Virus record (IMG/VR): IMGVR_UViG_3300027833_001471 | Span: 1-57,330 of that record | Origin: a virus | Reading direction: 5' to 3' (one strand) | Length of the DNA: 57,330 nt | Shown here: positions 15,957-24,312 of the stretch, in pieces | Layout of the letters: each line of letters begins with the position of its first letter | How positions within the stretch are numbered: the first letter of the stretch is position 1 | Notes under the pieces: generated by a model | What the model was told of the DNA's origin: nothing | Database searches by the model: none | What the model saw: only the letters and a program-made list of their open reading frames with translations | Program-made: the position numbers and the translations under genes

Positions 15957-16254
15957 ATTTCTTTTTGCCGCCAAGCTTCTTTGGCTCTACTGCCTCTAGT
16001 CGCTTTTCAATCTCATCGATCTTAGCTGTTATCTTTGGATACTTCTTACGCCATGCGTCTTCTGGTTGCTCCAACCAAGTCCAACCCCAACGTTTTACTA
16101 AGAAGTCAACTGCATTGTCTACCTTCGCATAGCCCCAAAGGCCAATGCGTGTCGTGCTTATATATGCAACAAAGATTGCACCTAAGACTGAACCACCCAA
16201 CGCTGTGTATATCCACAGACGATCACTCGCCATTTGTTGTATCATATCAATCAT
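15955..16254 (-). CDS. Single-span membrane protein with coiled-coil tail
   Basis: About 99 residues from ATG 16254, which has the best-spaced AAGGAG; ATG 16260 is only two codons upstream. One membrane span (WIYTALGGSVLGAIFVAYI) then a helical charged domain and a Lys-rich end. The layout resembles small holin-like or spanin-like phage proteins, but no family is recognised. It overlaps the lipase gene end by 8 bases. Confidence 0.7.
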   Translation of the reverse strand: MIDMIQQMASDRLWIYTALGGSVLGAIFVAYISTTRIGLWGYAKVDNAVDFLVKRWGWTWLEQPEDAWRKKYPKITAKIDEIEKRLEAVEPKKLGGKKK

Positions 16255-16984
16255 TATCATTCTCCTTGGTGTACTTACAATAATGGTTCATGCCATGATC
16301 ATATGCACCGTCAAATGGCATTCCCTTTTTCAAGGCTCTCCATCTGCCACGCCACTTATCTTTTACTCGTTGCCACTTTGTGCAGGCTCTAATATTTCCG
16401 TAGTAATTGATGTATCGTGGTGTGGAGTTGTGTCTGTACCCCAACAAAGCAAATGGTACACAAGTAACAAGATCGTTATTGTTGACGTGCCTAAAATGAG
16501 GTGTTTTGATAGATTTAACAAATTTCTTAGTCCCTGTTCTTGGTGATCCGTAGGTGAATAGCGCATCAACTTTATCTTGTAAACGACTACAAGCAATTGT
16601 TGCCATAGCACCACCCAACGAGTGACCACATATGAAAAAATTCTTTCCTTCTAATTTTAAACTGTCGATTGAAGTTGACAGTTGATCCCATAATTTATCT
16701 ACTTCTACTTGGAAGCCATTATGTACAAAACCAGAGCCATTCCATGCCCTGTCTGGTAATGCGTTTAGGTCTGCTTTGATATCAGAGAACTCTCCTGGTT
16801 CCGTCCCTCTAAAGCACAAAACATTTTCTTCTTTGTTTCCAATGATGTGAACTTGTGCGCCATCACTCTCAATAAATTTGTGTCTTGTATAACCTAGTTT
16901 TTTATATTGCTTCTTAGCATCTGCGCCATCCATATAAGCTATTTGGGCGCATTGAGCCATTACTGCACATTTATTTATGAACAT
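16247..16984 (-). CDS. Class 3 lipase-like alpha/beta hydrolase
   Basis: 245 residues. The nucleophile elbow GHSLGGA places Ser122; the family's 'TYGSPRTG' and 'HVNNNDLVTCVPF' follow, giving Asp171; His230 or His234 completes the triad. N-terminal 'VLCFRGTEPGEFSDIKADLN' is the class 3 oxyanion region (FRGT). No signal peptide, so it would act inside the cell or on the inner membrane. Could hydrolyse host membrane lipids for lysis or precursors. A CATAAATA overlaps its first codons but is probably coding coincidence. Confidence 0.85.
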   Translation of the reverse strand: MFINKCAVMAQCAQIAYMDGADAKKQYKKLGYTRHKFIESDGAQVHIIGNKEENVLCFRGTEPGEFSDIKADLNALPDRAWNGSGFVHNGFQVEVDKLWDQLSTSIDSLKLEGKNFFICGHSLGGAMATIACSRLQDKVDALFTYGSPRTGTKKFVKSIKTPHFRHVNNNDLVTCVPFALLGYRHNSTPRYINYYGNIRACTKWQRVKDKWRGRWRALKKGMPFDGAYDHGMNHYCKYTKENDND

Positions 16985-16996
16985 CTTTCCTATCCT

Positions 16997-17350
16997 TTAC
17001 TTCAATCCTTTTAATTTAGCTTTCATCATTTCGTGGGCATCTCTAGGTGTCTCCGTGGCTTCTGGCGATAGTCTGGGTTCGGTTTCCCCCCTGCCAAGAG
17101 CAACACTGGATTGTACCTGTTTTCTGCCACGACTTTCTTTTCGATAGCTACCCTCAATACCAAAATATCCGACTTCTTTTTTGAGCCTTTCAAGTCTTCG
17201 CCTGAGATGGAAAACTTTTTCATTTAAGTCTATCCCTATGCTATTTAGTTGTTGCTCTGAAAATTCCGTCCCAATATGGCGGTAAGTCTTGGGTTGCCAT
17301 GTAATTACAACGTTCAATCCAAATATCGTAATATTCATCCATTTTGCCAT
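16997..17350 (-). CDS. Hypothetical protein with basic coiled middle
   Basis: 117 residues, a beta N-terminus, then a Lys/Arg-rich helix (HLRRRLERLKKE) and a polar low-complexity C-terminus. No family. It overlaps the cyclase 3' end by 110 bases in another frame, so the true start may be later (for example after residue 35). Belongs to the cyclase-lipase leftward operon. Confidence 0.5.
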   Translation of the reverse strand: MAKWMNITIFGLNVVITWQPKTYRHIGTEFSEQQLNSIGIDLNEKVFHLRRRLERLKKEVGYFGIEGSYRKESRGRKQVQSSVALGRGETEPRLSPEATETPRDAHEMMKAKLKGLK

Positions 17351-19292
17351 TAAAACCTCCTTTTAGTTGCTCACACATAGTGATAACTTCACCAAACTTT
17401 TGTTCTTTATAACACTTGTGCATAAAGTTGTGGCTTAGTTGGTTTGCACTATTGAATGCCTTGTCTGATCCACTCAAGTCTAATGCTGTGTATATGTCTA
17501 ATCCAACTGTCTTTCCTTTTACTGCAAGGCAATCAAGTTGAAGGTAAAAGAAATCTTTCTTGGTAGCTTGGTATGTAGAAGGTCCGACAATCAACACAAC
17601 ACCATAACCCTTACAGGCACTTTCTAATCTAGCCGCCGTGGATACCGCATCTCCAAGAATGTCATAGCTGTGTCTTGCAGTCGATCCCATTTCACCAATG
17701 TAACCTAGACCAGTGTTGATCCCAGCGCCCATAGCAACAGGTGGTTTGCCAGCAGCAACAAGCTTAGCGCTAAACTCATCTACCGCTCTTAACATAAGGA
17801 AACATGTTTTAACACCATTTCTAGGATGATCTGGATCATTGATAGGTGCGTTGTGAATATGCATAGAGGCGTCACCAATGTACTTAATGATCATTCCGTT
17901 TGCGTCTAAGACTGGCTTAGTAATTGCATCCATGTAACCATTCATGACATCAGTAAGACCTTTAACGTCATCTCCAAAACTTTCGCCCAATGGAGTGAAG
18001 CCACGCAAGTCACTAAACACAATAGAAACTTCTTTCTTCATGCCTTCTTTGACAAGAGCAGGATTTTCTTGAAGTAGGCGTACTACTTCTGGCGAAGCGT
18101 AACCTGCGAATTGTTTTTTGATTGCTTGCTTCTGTAGAAACTCATCTACAAACCTGAGTACATACTGTACAAGACCAACGAGCAAGAGCATAGCACTAAT
18201 GGTAACGCCATCAATAAGAATATTCGAAGTAGTAAAGACATAGATGGAACCCCCAATAAGTCCAGTGATTGTCATGACAAAAACACCAAGACCTATGAAA
18301 GTCCAATATGATAATAAAATTATGATAAGACCACTCACAACTAATGCGGCTAACTCGCCCCATGCTTTTGCATCTGCATTTCGTGTGATGTTACTCTCGT
18401 TAAATACAGTACCAAGCATTGCCGCCTGTATTTCGTGTGGGAACACAGAACCCATCGCAGTAGCAAGTGGTTGTGTAATACCTGATGCAGTCGTACCTAC
18501 AAAAACCACAGCCCCACCGAAGTCATTTGGTAATTCAGAAAGGCTTACTGAGTTGTATCCTTGTGACCAATCAACCCATACTTCACCAGCTTCGTTTGTT
18601 GGTATGATACCGAATTGAGGTATTCTTAACTTATCTACGCCCAAAGGTGATAACTTAATTTGGAAGCTTGGATCACCAGCAAGAATACGTAATACTTCCA
18701 TTGTAACGTTTGGATATAACGTACCACCACTCTCAAAAACTAAAGGTGCGCGTCTAGTAACACCATCTATTTCTGGGAAGGTGTTGATAATTCCTGACCC
18801 CACTGCATTAGACTCAATGACATCGACGTTAGCTGTAATGCCAAGTACGCTTGGAATAACATACATATAATCGCTATTAATAATAGCGGCTCCCGGATTA
18901 ATTGGCTCATTTTTATTCTCCTCAGTACCTAGCATTGTCACTATGACAGGGTAGTTTTGCAAGGTTAATGCAAGTAAGTCGTCTTCACCAGACCTATCTT
19001 CCTCACTCATCAAAACATTAAACACTACAAGCCCAGCGCCACGACTGTACAAATCTTCGATAATAGCACCGTATTCACCACGAGGGAAAGGCCACTGACC
19101 ATATTGATTCAATGCTTCTTCATCTATATTAACTGCGTAAATGTTATTTGGGACAATTTCTTGGCTTACAATTAACTGATCGAAATAACGTAAACGCATG
19201 CTTTCAATAAAGGATGGGTTTACAACATATAACCAAGCAAATAAACCTAGCATCATTACAGCCCATATCGGGGAAAATAGTATTTTTCTCAT
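17241..19292 (-). CDS. CHASE2-domain adenylate cyclase (class III), membrane sensor
   Basis: 683 residues: N-terminal membrane span (~8-25), an extracytoplasmic CHASE2 domain (~30-305, with IDEEALNQYGQWPFPR), three membrane spans (~312-380), a linker, then a class III cyclase domain. Catalytic metals: D428 in VFSDLRGFT and D474 in KYIGDAS; purine-specifying K470 and D544 (YDILGD) indicate ATP; transition-state R555 is present, but the usual Asn four residues before it is Ser551. CHASE2 cyclases often pair with FecR proteins, as here. It would sense a periplasmic signal and make cAMP in the infected host. Confidence 0.92.
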   Translation of the reverse strand: MRKILFSPIWAVMMLGLFAWLYVVNPSFIESMRLRYFDQLIVSQEIVPNNIYAVNIDEEALNQYGQWPFPRGEYGAIIEDLYSRGAGLVVFNVLMSEEDRSGEDDLLALTLQNYPVIVTMLGTEENKNEPINPGAAIINSDYMYVIPSVLGITANVDVIESNAVGSGIINTFPEIDGVTRRAPLVFESGGTLYPNVTMEVLRILAGDPSFQIKLSPLGVDKLRIPQFGIIPTNEAGEVWVDWSQGYNSVSLSELPNDFGGAVVFVGTTASGITQPLATAMGSVFPHEIQAAMLGTVFNESNITRNADAKAWGELAALVVSGLIIILLSYWTFIGLGVFVMTITGLIGGSIYVFTTSNILIDGVTISAMLLLVGLVQYVLRFVDEFLQKQAIKKQFAGYASPEVVRLLQENPALVKEGMKKEVSIVFSDLRGFTPLGESFGDDVKGLTDVMNGYMDAITKPVLDANGMIIKYIGDASMHIHNAPINDPDHPRNGVKTCFLMLRAVDEFSAKLVAAGKPPVAMGAGINTGLGYIGEMGSTARHSYDILGDAVSTAARLESACKGYGVVLIVGPSTYQATKKDFFYLQLDCLAVKGKTVGLDIYTALDLSGSDKAFNSANQLSHNFMHKCYKEQKFGEVITMCEQLKGGFNGKMDEYYDIWIERCNYMATQDLPPYWDGIFRATTK

Positions 19293-19405
19293 TCTTCTTT
19301 ACACTCGCATTTATAGCAGACGTCATTCACACACTCTTTGCAATCTGGACTGTAACAGTGACAACCATGACCGCATTTCTTACAGGTTCTTGGTGTTCCT
19401 TGCAT
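19289..19405 (-). CDS. 38-residue cysteine-rich protein
   Basis: Short frame with nine Cys and two His in CxxC-like spacing (TCKKCGHGCHC, DCKECVNDVCYKC), suggesting one or two bound metal ions. It starts 27 bases after a perfect TATAAATA, has GGAG 8 bases upstream, and its TGA overlaps the cyclase ATG (ATGA). Similar short Cys-rich proteins are seen in marine phages. Might be a zinc or Fe-S knuckle; function unknown. Confidence 0.7.
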   Translation of the reverse strand: MQGTPRTCKKCGHGCHCYSPDCKECVNDVCYKCECKEE

Positions 19406-19431
19406 GTATTAACTCCATATAAAGATACATG

Positions 19432-19439
19432 TATTTATA
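19432..19439 (-). promoter_or_regulatory. T4-like late promoter (TATAAATA)
   Basis: Exact TATAAATA on the minus strand, 27 bases before the Cys-rich gene, heading the cyclase/lipase operon. It lies just past the stop codon of the curlin-repeat gene. Confidence 0.75.
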
Positions 19440-20153
19440 TTAATTTTGCGTTACGGTCACTGTGCAACCGTTTGCATTGTTGCAATATTGTGTAAGGCTG
19501 TATGAGTTTAATCCTGTATCTTGATAACTACTACCAAGTTGTCGAACATTGACAGTATTAGGACCACCTACATTTGTTACGTCTATGTTAGCAACATTAT
19601 TCATTGACCTTTGATATACGTTTACATAGTTATCATCACCAGTTACGCTGATATTCGATTCTGCTTCTCCATAACTGTCGCTACTAACCTTTACAGTATT
19701 ATCATCGCCTGTAATTAGAATATTACTTTCTTTAGTACCGCCCCAATCTTGATTACTATAACCGTGGCTTCCACTACTGTGGTTTGAAAACAAGACTTGT
19801 GCCTTGTTGCGATCACCTACAATTCCAATGTTTGTTTCATTGATGTTGTTGTTGCCTTGCCCAGTAGCGTGTGCTACAACAACTTTATTGTCATCGCCAA
19901 CTGTACTACTATTCACTATAGCATTGTCACTAGCGACTCCATCTGCCCGATTGTGTGCGTTGCCATCTACATCTTTACAATTTGAATCATTGCCGTTTGT
20001 ACAATACTGGAAGTAGTTGTCCTCACCATCTTGTATAACTTGCATTTCCAAGTCGTCACCTACTTGGTTGATGTATATTTCATTAGCATTACTGCTTCTG
20101 GGTAATATCGATAGTGTTACTACCAACGCCCATGCGATAATCGTATACTGCAC
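19440..20153 (-). CDS. Curlin-repeat protein 2 (CsgA-like), secreted
   Basis: 237 residues with an N-terminal signal peptide (hydrophobic to SSNA, then NEIYINQVGDD). Repeats of the form G-D-D/N-x-N-x-V-x-V occur through the protein (TGDDNTVKV, TGDDNYVNV, VGGPNTVNV, NGCTVTVTQN), the beta-strand/turn pattern of curlin-type amyloid repeats, though Asp replaces many Gln. N-terminal ends match curlin protein 1. It would be exported through the CsgG pore. Its start overlaps the FecR gene end by 65 bases. Confidence 0.75.
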   Translation of the reverse strand: MQYTIIAWALVVTLSILPRSSNANEIYINQVGDDLEMQVIQDGEDNYFQYCTNGNDSNCKDVDGNAHNRADGVASDNAIVNSSTVGDDNKVVVAHATGQGNNNINETNIGIVGDRNKAQVLFSNHSSGSHGYSNQDWGGTKESNILITGDDNTVKVSSDSYGEAESNISVTGDDNYVNVYQRSMNNVANIDVTNVGGPNTVNVRQLGSSYQDTGLNSYSLTQYCNNANGCTVTVTQN

Positions 20154-21222
20154 CGTTGTTTTGCTCCAAGTTTAATATGTAACCGTAGTTGTTATTTAAA
20201 TACAAATCTACAGTATGTTGTAGTGTTTGATCCACTCTTTGAAAGTGGTAGTTTGGTTCTTCGTTCTCTAATAATATGCGTGTTGCGGGATCGTACCCAT
20301 ACCCTTTTTCTCTAAAAAATTCTACGTTCTGTTTGTCCAATTCTGATTTCAACTGATTTGCCAATGCCAAACTTAATTGATCAAGAATATCGTTCAGCAA
20401 TTCCTCAAGGTAGTAGTCTGCATCTTTAAGATCAGTATCCCAAATATCTTCAATACTATCCACAAGAGCATCAGTATCCAATCCATCAAAATCCAAGAAA
20501 TCTACCGCAAGAACATCTGGCTTTTCAACAATCTCACCTTCCATTGGTGGTGCTTCATCATATGGTGTGCTTTCCCTTAGTATCAGTAAATTAGTGATGT
20601 CTCGTTCACTTAGGTCAAGTAGTCTAGGTGGTAATGGTTTACTGAAAGAACTTCTCACCATCGTTGCTTGGAATGCTTGGTTCATAATAACATAACCTAC
20701 GTCAGTCTCCACAGATATTTCACCAATTACACAACTCCCACTAACATCACAACTTGGTAGTAGTGTAACCATCGTCCCACCAGCCTCATCAACAACCATA
20801 ATAAAGTCAGTTCCTCTAACACCAATCGTCGCTGCTGGAGTTTTGATACTTACGTTTCTTCTGTTCCTCTTGGCTATTTGCCCACTGGCATACCTAACCG
20901 TGCCTAATGTAGTCTTTAAACTCAATGCACCAACACCCACACTTGGGTCATAAACGAAATCGTCAATCAATAGACGTGTGTGAGCCTTAAGGTCAACAAG
21001 CGTATCGTCAATAAAGCTGATACGCATACTACCCTTTTCTGTGATGGCTGTGTCCATAGACTCAACACCAACACCTTTACCCCCTTCAATAACGTCACTG
21101 TCTCTTTCAAGAACACCTGACCCATTGAATTGATCTATCCTACCTGCTTCTCCATAAATGGATGTCGGCATCAAGATTAACCATGTCACCATGAGCTTCT
21201 TTATAATGATACGCCATTTCAT
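20089..21222 (-). CDS. FecR-domain periplasmic protein
   Basis: 377 residues: signal peptide (to about residue 24, TSIYGEA), then a FecR domain (~35-150) with GKGVGVESMDTAITEKGSMRISFIDDTLVDL and VSIKTPAATIGVRGTDF, the conserved 'T.TA.IGVRGT.F' block. The C-terminal half is acidic and helical, ending in a short curlin-like segment (LNLEQNNGAVYDYRMGVGSN). FecR proteins in curli and cyclase loci act as periplasmic sensors or scaffolds. Lies between two curlin genes, upstream of the CHASE2 cyclase that could be its partner. Confidence 0.88.
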   Translation of the reverse strand: MKWRIIIKKLMVTWLILMPTSIYGEAGRIDQFNGSGVLERDSDVIEGGKGVGVESMDTAITEKGSMRISFIDDTLVDLKAHTRLLIDDFVYDPSVGVGALSLKTTLGTVRYASGQIAKRNRRNVSIKTPAATIGVRGTDFIMVVDEAGGTMVTLLPSCDVSGSCVIGEISVETDVGYVIMNQAFQATMVRSSFSKPLPPRLLDLSERDITNLLILRESTPYDEAPPMEGEIVEKPDVLAVDFLDFDGLDTDALVDSIEDIWDTDLKDADYYLEELLNDILDQLSLALANQLKSELDKQNVEFFREKGYGYDPATRILLENEEPNYHFQRVDQTLQHTVDLYLNNNYGYILNLEQNNGAVYDYRMGVGSNTIDITQKQ

Positions 21223-21230
21223 TTATGATA

Positions 21231-21950
21231 TTAATCGCTTTGCGTAATATCGACATCTTGTCCATCACCTGTAAAACTCCCAACTATTTTATTATCGTAA
21301 ATACCAGATTGACTGATATCATATGTGGAACCACCACCAACAATAGTTAAATTGATTTCATTTCCTAGTATGTCACCGTTCCCAGTAACATCAATGTCTA
21401 CAAAGTTTCCTTCATCGCCGTTTACACTGGCTGTACTCAAACTAGTTGAGTTGTTTTCAACCACAGTAATAGTTGCGTTAGTACCATCAATATCAACGTC
21501 ATAGTCAGAGTAATCACTCGTAACTGTGAAGTTTGCTATCAAAGTATCTGAATCGGCTACTTCACCGATATGGAATGAAAAATCGTTATCATCGCCAGTT
21601 GTAGTAATGTTCAACGTGACGTCTTCACAATTTAACCCACTTACACTGTCACATAGCATATCAACTGTGTTGCTGTCGCCTGTGAAAGCCCAAGTGCCTG
21701 TGTAGTTGTTTCCTTTGATAACCGCCGCAATAGTATTAAAGTTTCCCTGTTGAGTAACAGAAAATGTCATACTATCACCATTAAGCGTTACGCCTGTAGT
21801 GGAGTTACCAAATTGGTTGTCTTGACCGTCTTGGTTAATATCCAAGTCCAATCCATCGCCTGATTGCGTTATGTAAATGTCGTTCGCCCAAGCGCTTGTT
21901 GTCATAATGAAAATAGACGAAACCACATATATGAGTTTCTTACTAAACAT
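21231..21950 (-). CDS. Curlin-repeat protein 1 (CsgA-like), secreted
   Basis: 239 residues. Signal peptide ending TSAWA, mature N-terminus NDIYITQSGDGLDLDINQDGQDN, the curlin motif (Q-x-G-x-x-N spacing). Further repeats such as QQGNFNTIAAVIKGNN, FTGDSNTVDML and TISQSGIYDN. Asp-rich and Thr-rich like a soluble amyloid subunit. One TAATG overlap with csgG upstream. No CsgB-like nucleator is obvious, so one of the two curlin proteins may serve as the nucleator. Confidence 0.8.
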   Translation of the reverse strand: MFSKKLIYVVSSIFIMTTSAWANDIYITQSGDGLDLDINQDGQDNQFGNSTTGVTLNGDSMTFSVTQQGNFNTIAAVIKGNNYTGTWAFTGDSNTVDMLCDSVSGLNCEDVTLNITTTGDDNDFSFHIGEVADSDTLIANFTVTSDYSDYDVDIDGTNATITVVENNSTSLSTASVNGDEGNFVDIDVTGNGDILGNEINLTIVGGGSTYDISQSGIYDNKIVGSFTGDGQDVDITQSD

Positions 21951-22771
21951 TAATTATCTTCTTTCTCTTTAAATTTCCATAAGTCTTTATCTATACCTTC
22001 ATACACTAATTCTATAATCCCCTGTTCTATCGCCGCCCTAACAGCGTAGTTTACAGGCTCATTCACTGAATATCCATTCTCTACTTCCAACGCCTTAGTA
22101 CCTAAATCTAGGAACTTAAAAACATCTGTGCCGCTTCTGTAACTTGCTACGGTCTTTTCAGTAGCGATACTAACTAAAACTTTACCCGATGCTACACTTA
22201 CTAAGCGCATTACAACAGTAACCGTATCTATCCTATATTCCGTAGAAGCACCCAACCCCATAAATCTGACACCAATACCGCCAACGGCTGTGTTGCTATC
22301 ATATCCTACAATACCACCCTCTAATATAAGACCTGCAAATAAAAGTGGTTGTAGTGGTTCTGGACCCTTTTCGTCATTCTTCTCGTATATCTCACGAGTG
22401 TTTCTTATTAACTGTCTCTCTTTAATCAAATTGTCCATACCAACACGTTCGATCACTTGGAACCAACCCTCATCACCAACATCTTGTAATGCTTGGATCA
22501 CCCATGCCGCGCTACCCTGAGTAACCGCACTAGATAAATTAGCTACACCATCTCCTGGTTTTCTTTGACCAGTCATGTCAGAAAAGTTGTATACCGCAAT
22601 TGGTATCAACTCACCATCAAGTTTTGGAACCGCTTCTAACCTACCTTCGATAGGGCTAGGTTGATTGATAGGAGACTTGTCTATATTGCCTAAAATATCA
22701 AGGCTCTGTTCCATTGCACAACCGCTTAATGCAAGAACTATGCCAACTGATGCAATAAACATTTTCATCAA
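21950..22771 (-). CDS. csgG: Curli secretion pore lipoprotein CsgG
   Basis: 273 residues. Lipobox ALSGC places the lipidated Cys at 18 (SP-II signal). Family blocks: IPIAVYNFSDMTGQRKPG, the GQRK hallmark; WFQVIERVGMDNLIKERQLIRNTREIY; LILEGGIVGYDSNTAVGGIGVRFMGLG; and YRIDTVTVVMRLVSVASGKVLVSIATEKT. CsgG forms a nonameric outer-membrane channel that exports curlin. Overlaps csgF by ATGA and curlin 1 by TAATG, so the three are one translational unit. All channel-forming blocks are present. Confidence 0.95.
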   Translation of the reverse strand: MMKMFIASVGIVLALSGCAMEQSLDILGNIDKSPINQPSPIEGRLEAVPKLDGELIPIAVYNFSDMTGQRKPGDGVANLSSAVTQGSAAWVIQALQDVGDEGWFQVIERVGMDNLIKERQLIRNTREIYEKNDEKGPEPLQPLLFAGLILEGGIVGYDSNTAVGGIGVRFMGLGASTEYRIDTVTVVMRLVSVASGKVLVSIATEKTVASYRSGTDVFKFLDLGTKALEVENGYSVNEPVNYAVRAAIEQGIIELVYEGIDKDLWKFKEKEDN

Positions 22772-23244
22772 AAATTAAACTCCCCTAATCCTGGGATAGA
22801 TATTTCTGTTACAGTGCCATCATCTCCTGTAATGGTCAGGGTGATCTGACCTGTTATCACATCTTTCTCCCAACTAATTTCTGATCCTTCGATGTCAGCA
22901 GTACCGCTTGTTGAGCATGTAGCCCCTGACGCATCAGCACAATCAGCAAACATAGAGTCTACTAATTGTTTCGAGATTGTTGCGTATATTCTTGATTCAA
23001 CGTTTCTTAAGAACTTGTTTAATGTAGAGTTTTCTAGTTCACGCTCAATACGATCTGCTTCTGCATCAGCCGCATCTTCCAATTCTTTTTTTCTGTTAAA
23101 TGAAAGTTGTTCTATACTTAAAACATGCGTAGAGTAGCCCTGTCCATTAAATGACGGATTTTTAAATCCCCATTGCATTGGACTTGAAACTGCTACGTTA
23201 CTTACTAGTGTCAGCGTTATCGCTACTATTATCGTTTTCATCAT
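22768..23244 (-). CDS. csgF: Curli assembly factor CsgF
   Basis: 158 residues with a signal peptide (to VAVSS). The mature N-terminus MQWGFKNPSFNGQGY matches the E. coli CsgF opening (TFQFRNPNFGG), the segment that inserts in the CsgG channel. The C-terminus (EISWEKDVITGQITLTITGDDGTVTEISIPGL) matches CsgF's beta C-terminal domain (DRKTGQTSTIQVSGL). Slightly longer than E. coli CsgF (138) because of a Glu-rich helix. It overlaps the upstream gene by 47 bases and csgG by ATGA. Confidence 0.92.
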   Translation of the reverse strand: MMKTIIVAITLTLVSNVAVSSPMQWGFKNPSFNGQGYSTHVLSIEQLSFNRKKELEDAADAEADRIERELENSTLNKFLRNVESRIYATISKQLVDSMFADCADASGATCSTSGTADIEGSEISWEKDVITGQITLTITGDDGTVTEISIPGLGEFNF

Positions 23245-23566
23245 CTGCCTGTCCTGTTGAGTTGAAAGCCTTACTGCCTGCTTTGTATTCTTGTACTAGT
23301 CTATGCAACTCATCCTCACGCTGTGGGTTGAGCTTTGCTCTATATTCCAGTACCATACTTAGCTTACTGTTTAGTCTTATCATATCATTATCAAGCATTC
23401 GAACACGATCAACTAATTTGATCAGGGTGAACATAGTTTCACCGATGACTGGATCAATGGTTTCCGTCACCCATTTCCAAATAAAGAAAATGAAATAGCC
23501 CATGCCCATTGCCGCTATGATTGGAAAACCATATTCGCTTACAGCCTTGGCTAAATCAAATTCCAT
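23198..23566 (-). CDS. Membrane-anchored coiled-coil protein A
   Basis: 122 residues: one N-terminal membrane span (FPIIAAMGMGYFIFFIWKW), a helical coil with MLDNDMIRLNSKLS, and an acidic disordered tail. A paralogue of the 24016 gene product (same topology and 'NND/DND..., L.K' core). The same layout occurs in T4-like marine phages without known function. It leads directly into csgF. Confidence 0.75.
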   Translation of the reverse strand: MEFDLAKAVSEYGFPIIAAMGMGYFIFFIWKWVTETIDPVIGETMFTLIKLVDRVRMLDNDMIRLNSKLSMVLEYRAKLNPQREDELHRLVQEYKAGSKAFNSTGQADDENDNSSDNADTSK

Positions 23567-23579
23567 TTACTTCCCTTTG

Positions 23580-23789
23580 CTAATCCCTAACGACTCCATC
23601 AGCCGAAGAAATTTTAACTAACCAACCCCTCTCGTTTACACGAAAGACGTCACCTGGCTGATACAGCCAATAATCCTTTTCAGTGCCATCTTGTTTGACA
23701 CCCATAACCTCGCCTTCCCAGTTACCTTCGACTCGAAAGTTCTCTCCAGCTTGGTTGATGTTATATTCCATCCAGATCATTTGAATCAA
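23580..23789 (-). CDS. Small hypothetical protein
   Basis: 69 residues, beta-rich, with VFRVNERGWLVKI near the end that resembles 'EFRVGPNGYFERI' in the next gene upstream. The two are thus probably distant duplicates. ATGA overlap with the 23786 gene. Function unknown. Confidence 0.65.
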   Translation of the reverse strand: MIQMIWMEYNINQAGENFRVEGNWEGEVMGVKQDGTEKDYWLYQPGDVFRVNERGWLVKISSADGVVRD

Positions 23790-24016
23790 TCCTTACCATT
23801 ATATACGATTGAGGCGTATGAACTGTCATCAACCTCATTCATTTGATCAGTTATATTGCCGATACGCTCAAAGTATCCATTAGGACCCACTCTAAACTCA
23901 TCACCAATTTCGAGTTTCACATCATCAATAACGAAGAACTTATCATCTGTGTTCTTTCCATTGAGAATCCGAAACCCATTTTCAAACTTAGTTAGTACCA
24001 AATCTTTCCATAACAT
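23786..24016 (-). CDS. Small hypothetical protein
   Basis: 76 residues, beta-rich; the EFRVGPNGYFERI block is shared with its downstream neighbour. One-base overlap (TAATG) with the coiled-coil gene upstream. It lies in the operon that leads to csgF-csgG, so it could be a structural or assembly accessory; no family recognised. Confidence 0.65.
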   Translation of the reverse strand: MLWKDLVLTKFENGFRILNGKNTDDKFFVIDDVKLEIGDEFRVGPNGYFERIGNITDQMNEVDDSSYASIVYNGKD

Positions 24017-24294
24017 TAGTCTCTCCTTGCGTCATCCTTGCCTTCGTTAGCCGCAATACGATCAATGTTTGGTTTCACGTTTAGAGCATAACTAAGTAGG
24101 GCATCAATTTTCACTAAATCATTATTCATGGTCTGAACTCTATTATCCAATCCAGTCATAATATTCTTCAAAGAAGTAACGGAATCTGTAACACTCGCCA
24201 AAATAAACTTAAGCGTTATGAAAACGAATAACCCAGCAGCAAGCGCACCCGCAATTGGAAATCCTACGTCTCCGACTAGTGATAAAAAGTCCAT
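24016..24294 (-). CDS. Membrane-anchored coiled-coil protein B
   Basis: 92 residues: N-terminal span (FPIAGALAAGLFVFITLKFIL) then a coil (MNNDLVKIDALLSYAL) and charged tail. Paralogue of the 23198 product. First gene after the late promoter at 24320-24313, so it heads the leftward late operon that includes the curli genes. Confidence 0.75.
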   Translation of the reverse strand: MDFLSLVGDVGFPIAGALAAGLFVFITLKFILASVTDSVTSLKNIMTGLDNRVQTMNNDLVKIDALLSYALNVKPNIDRIAANEGKDDARRD

Positions 24295-24312
24295 TCCGTC
24301 TCCTTCGTTTAC

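Noticed and set aside
16970-16984. CATAAATA at the lipase start as a late promoter
   Set aside because: It overlaps codons 2-5 of the lipase, whose ATG at 16984 has a good ribosome site; a start further in (residue 9) has none.
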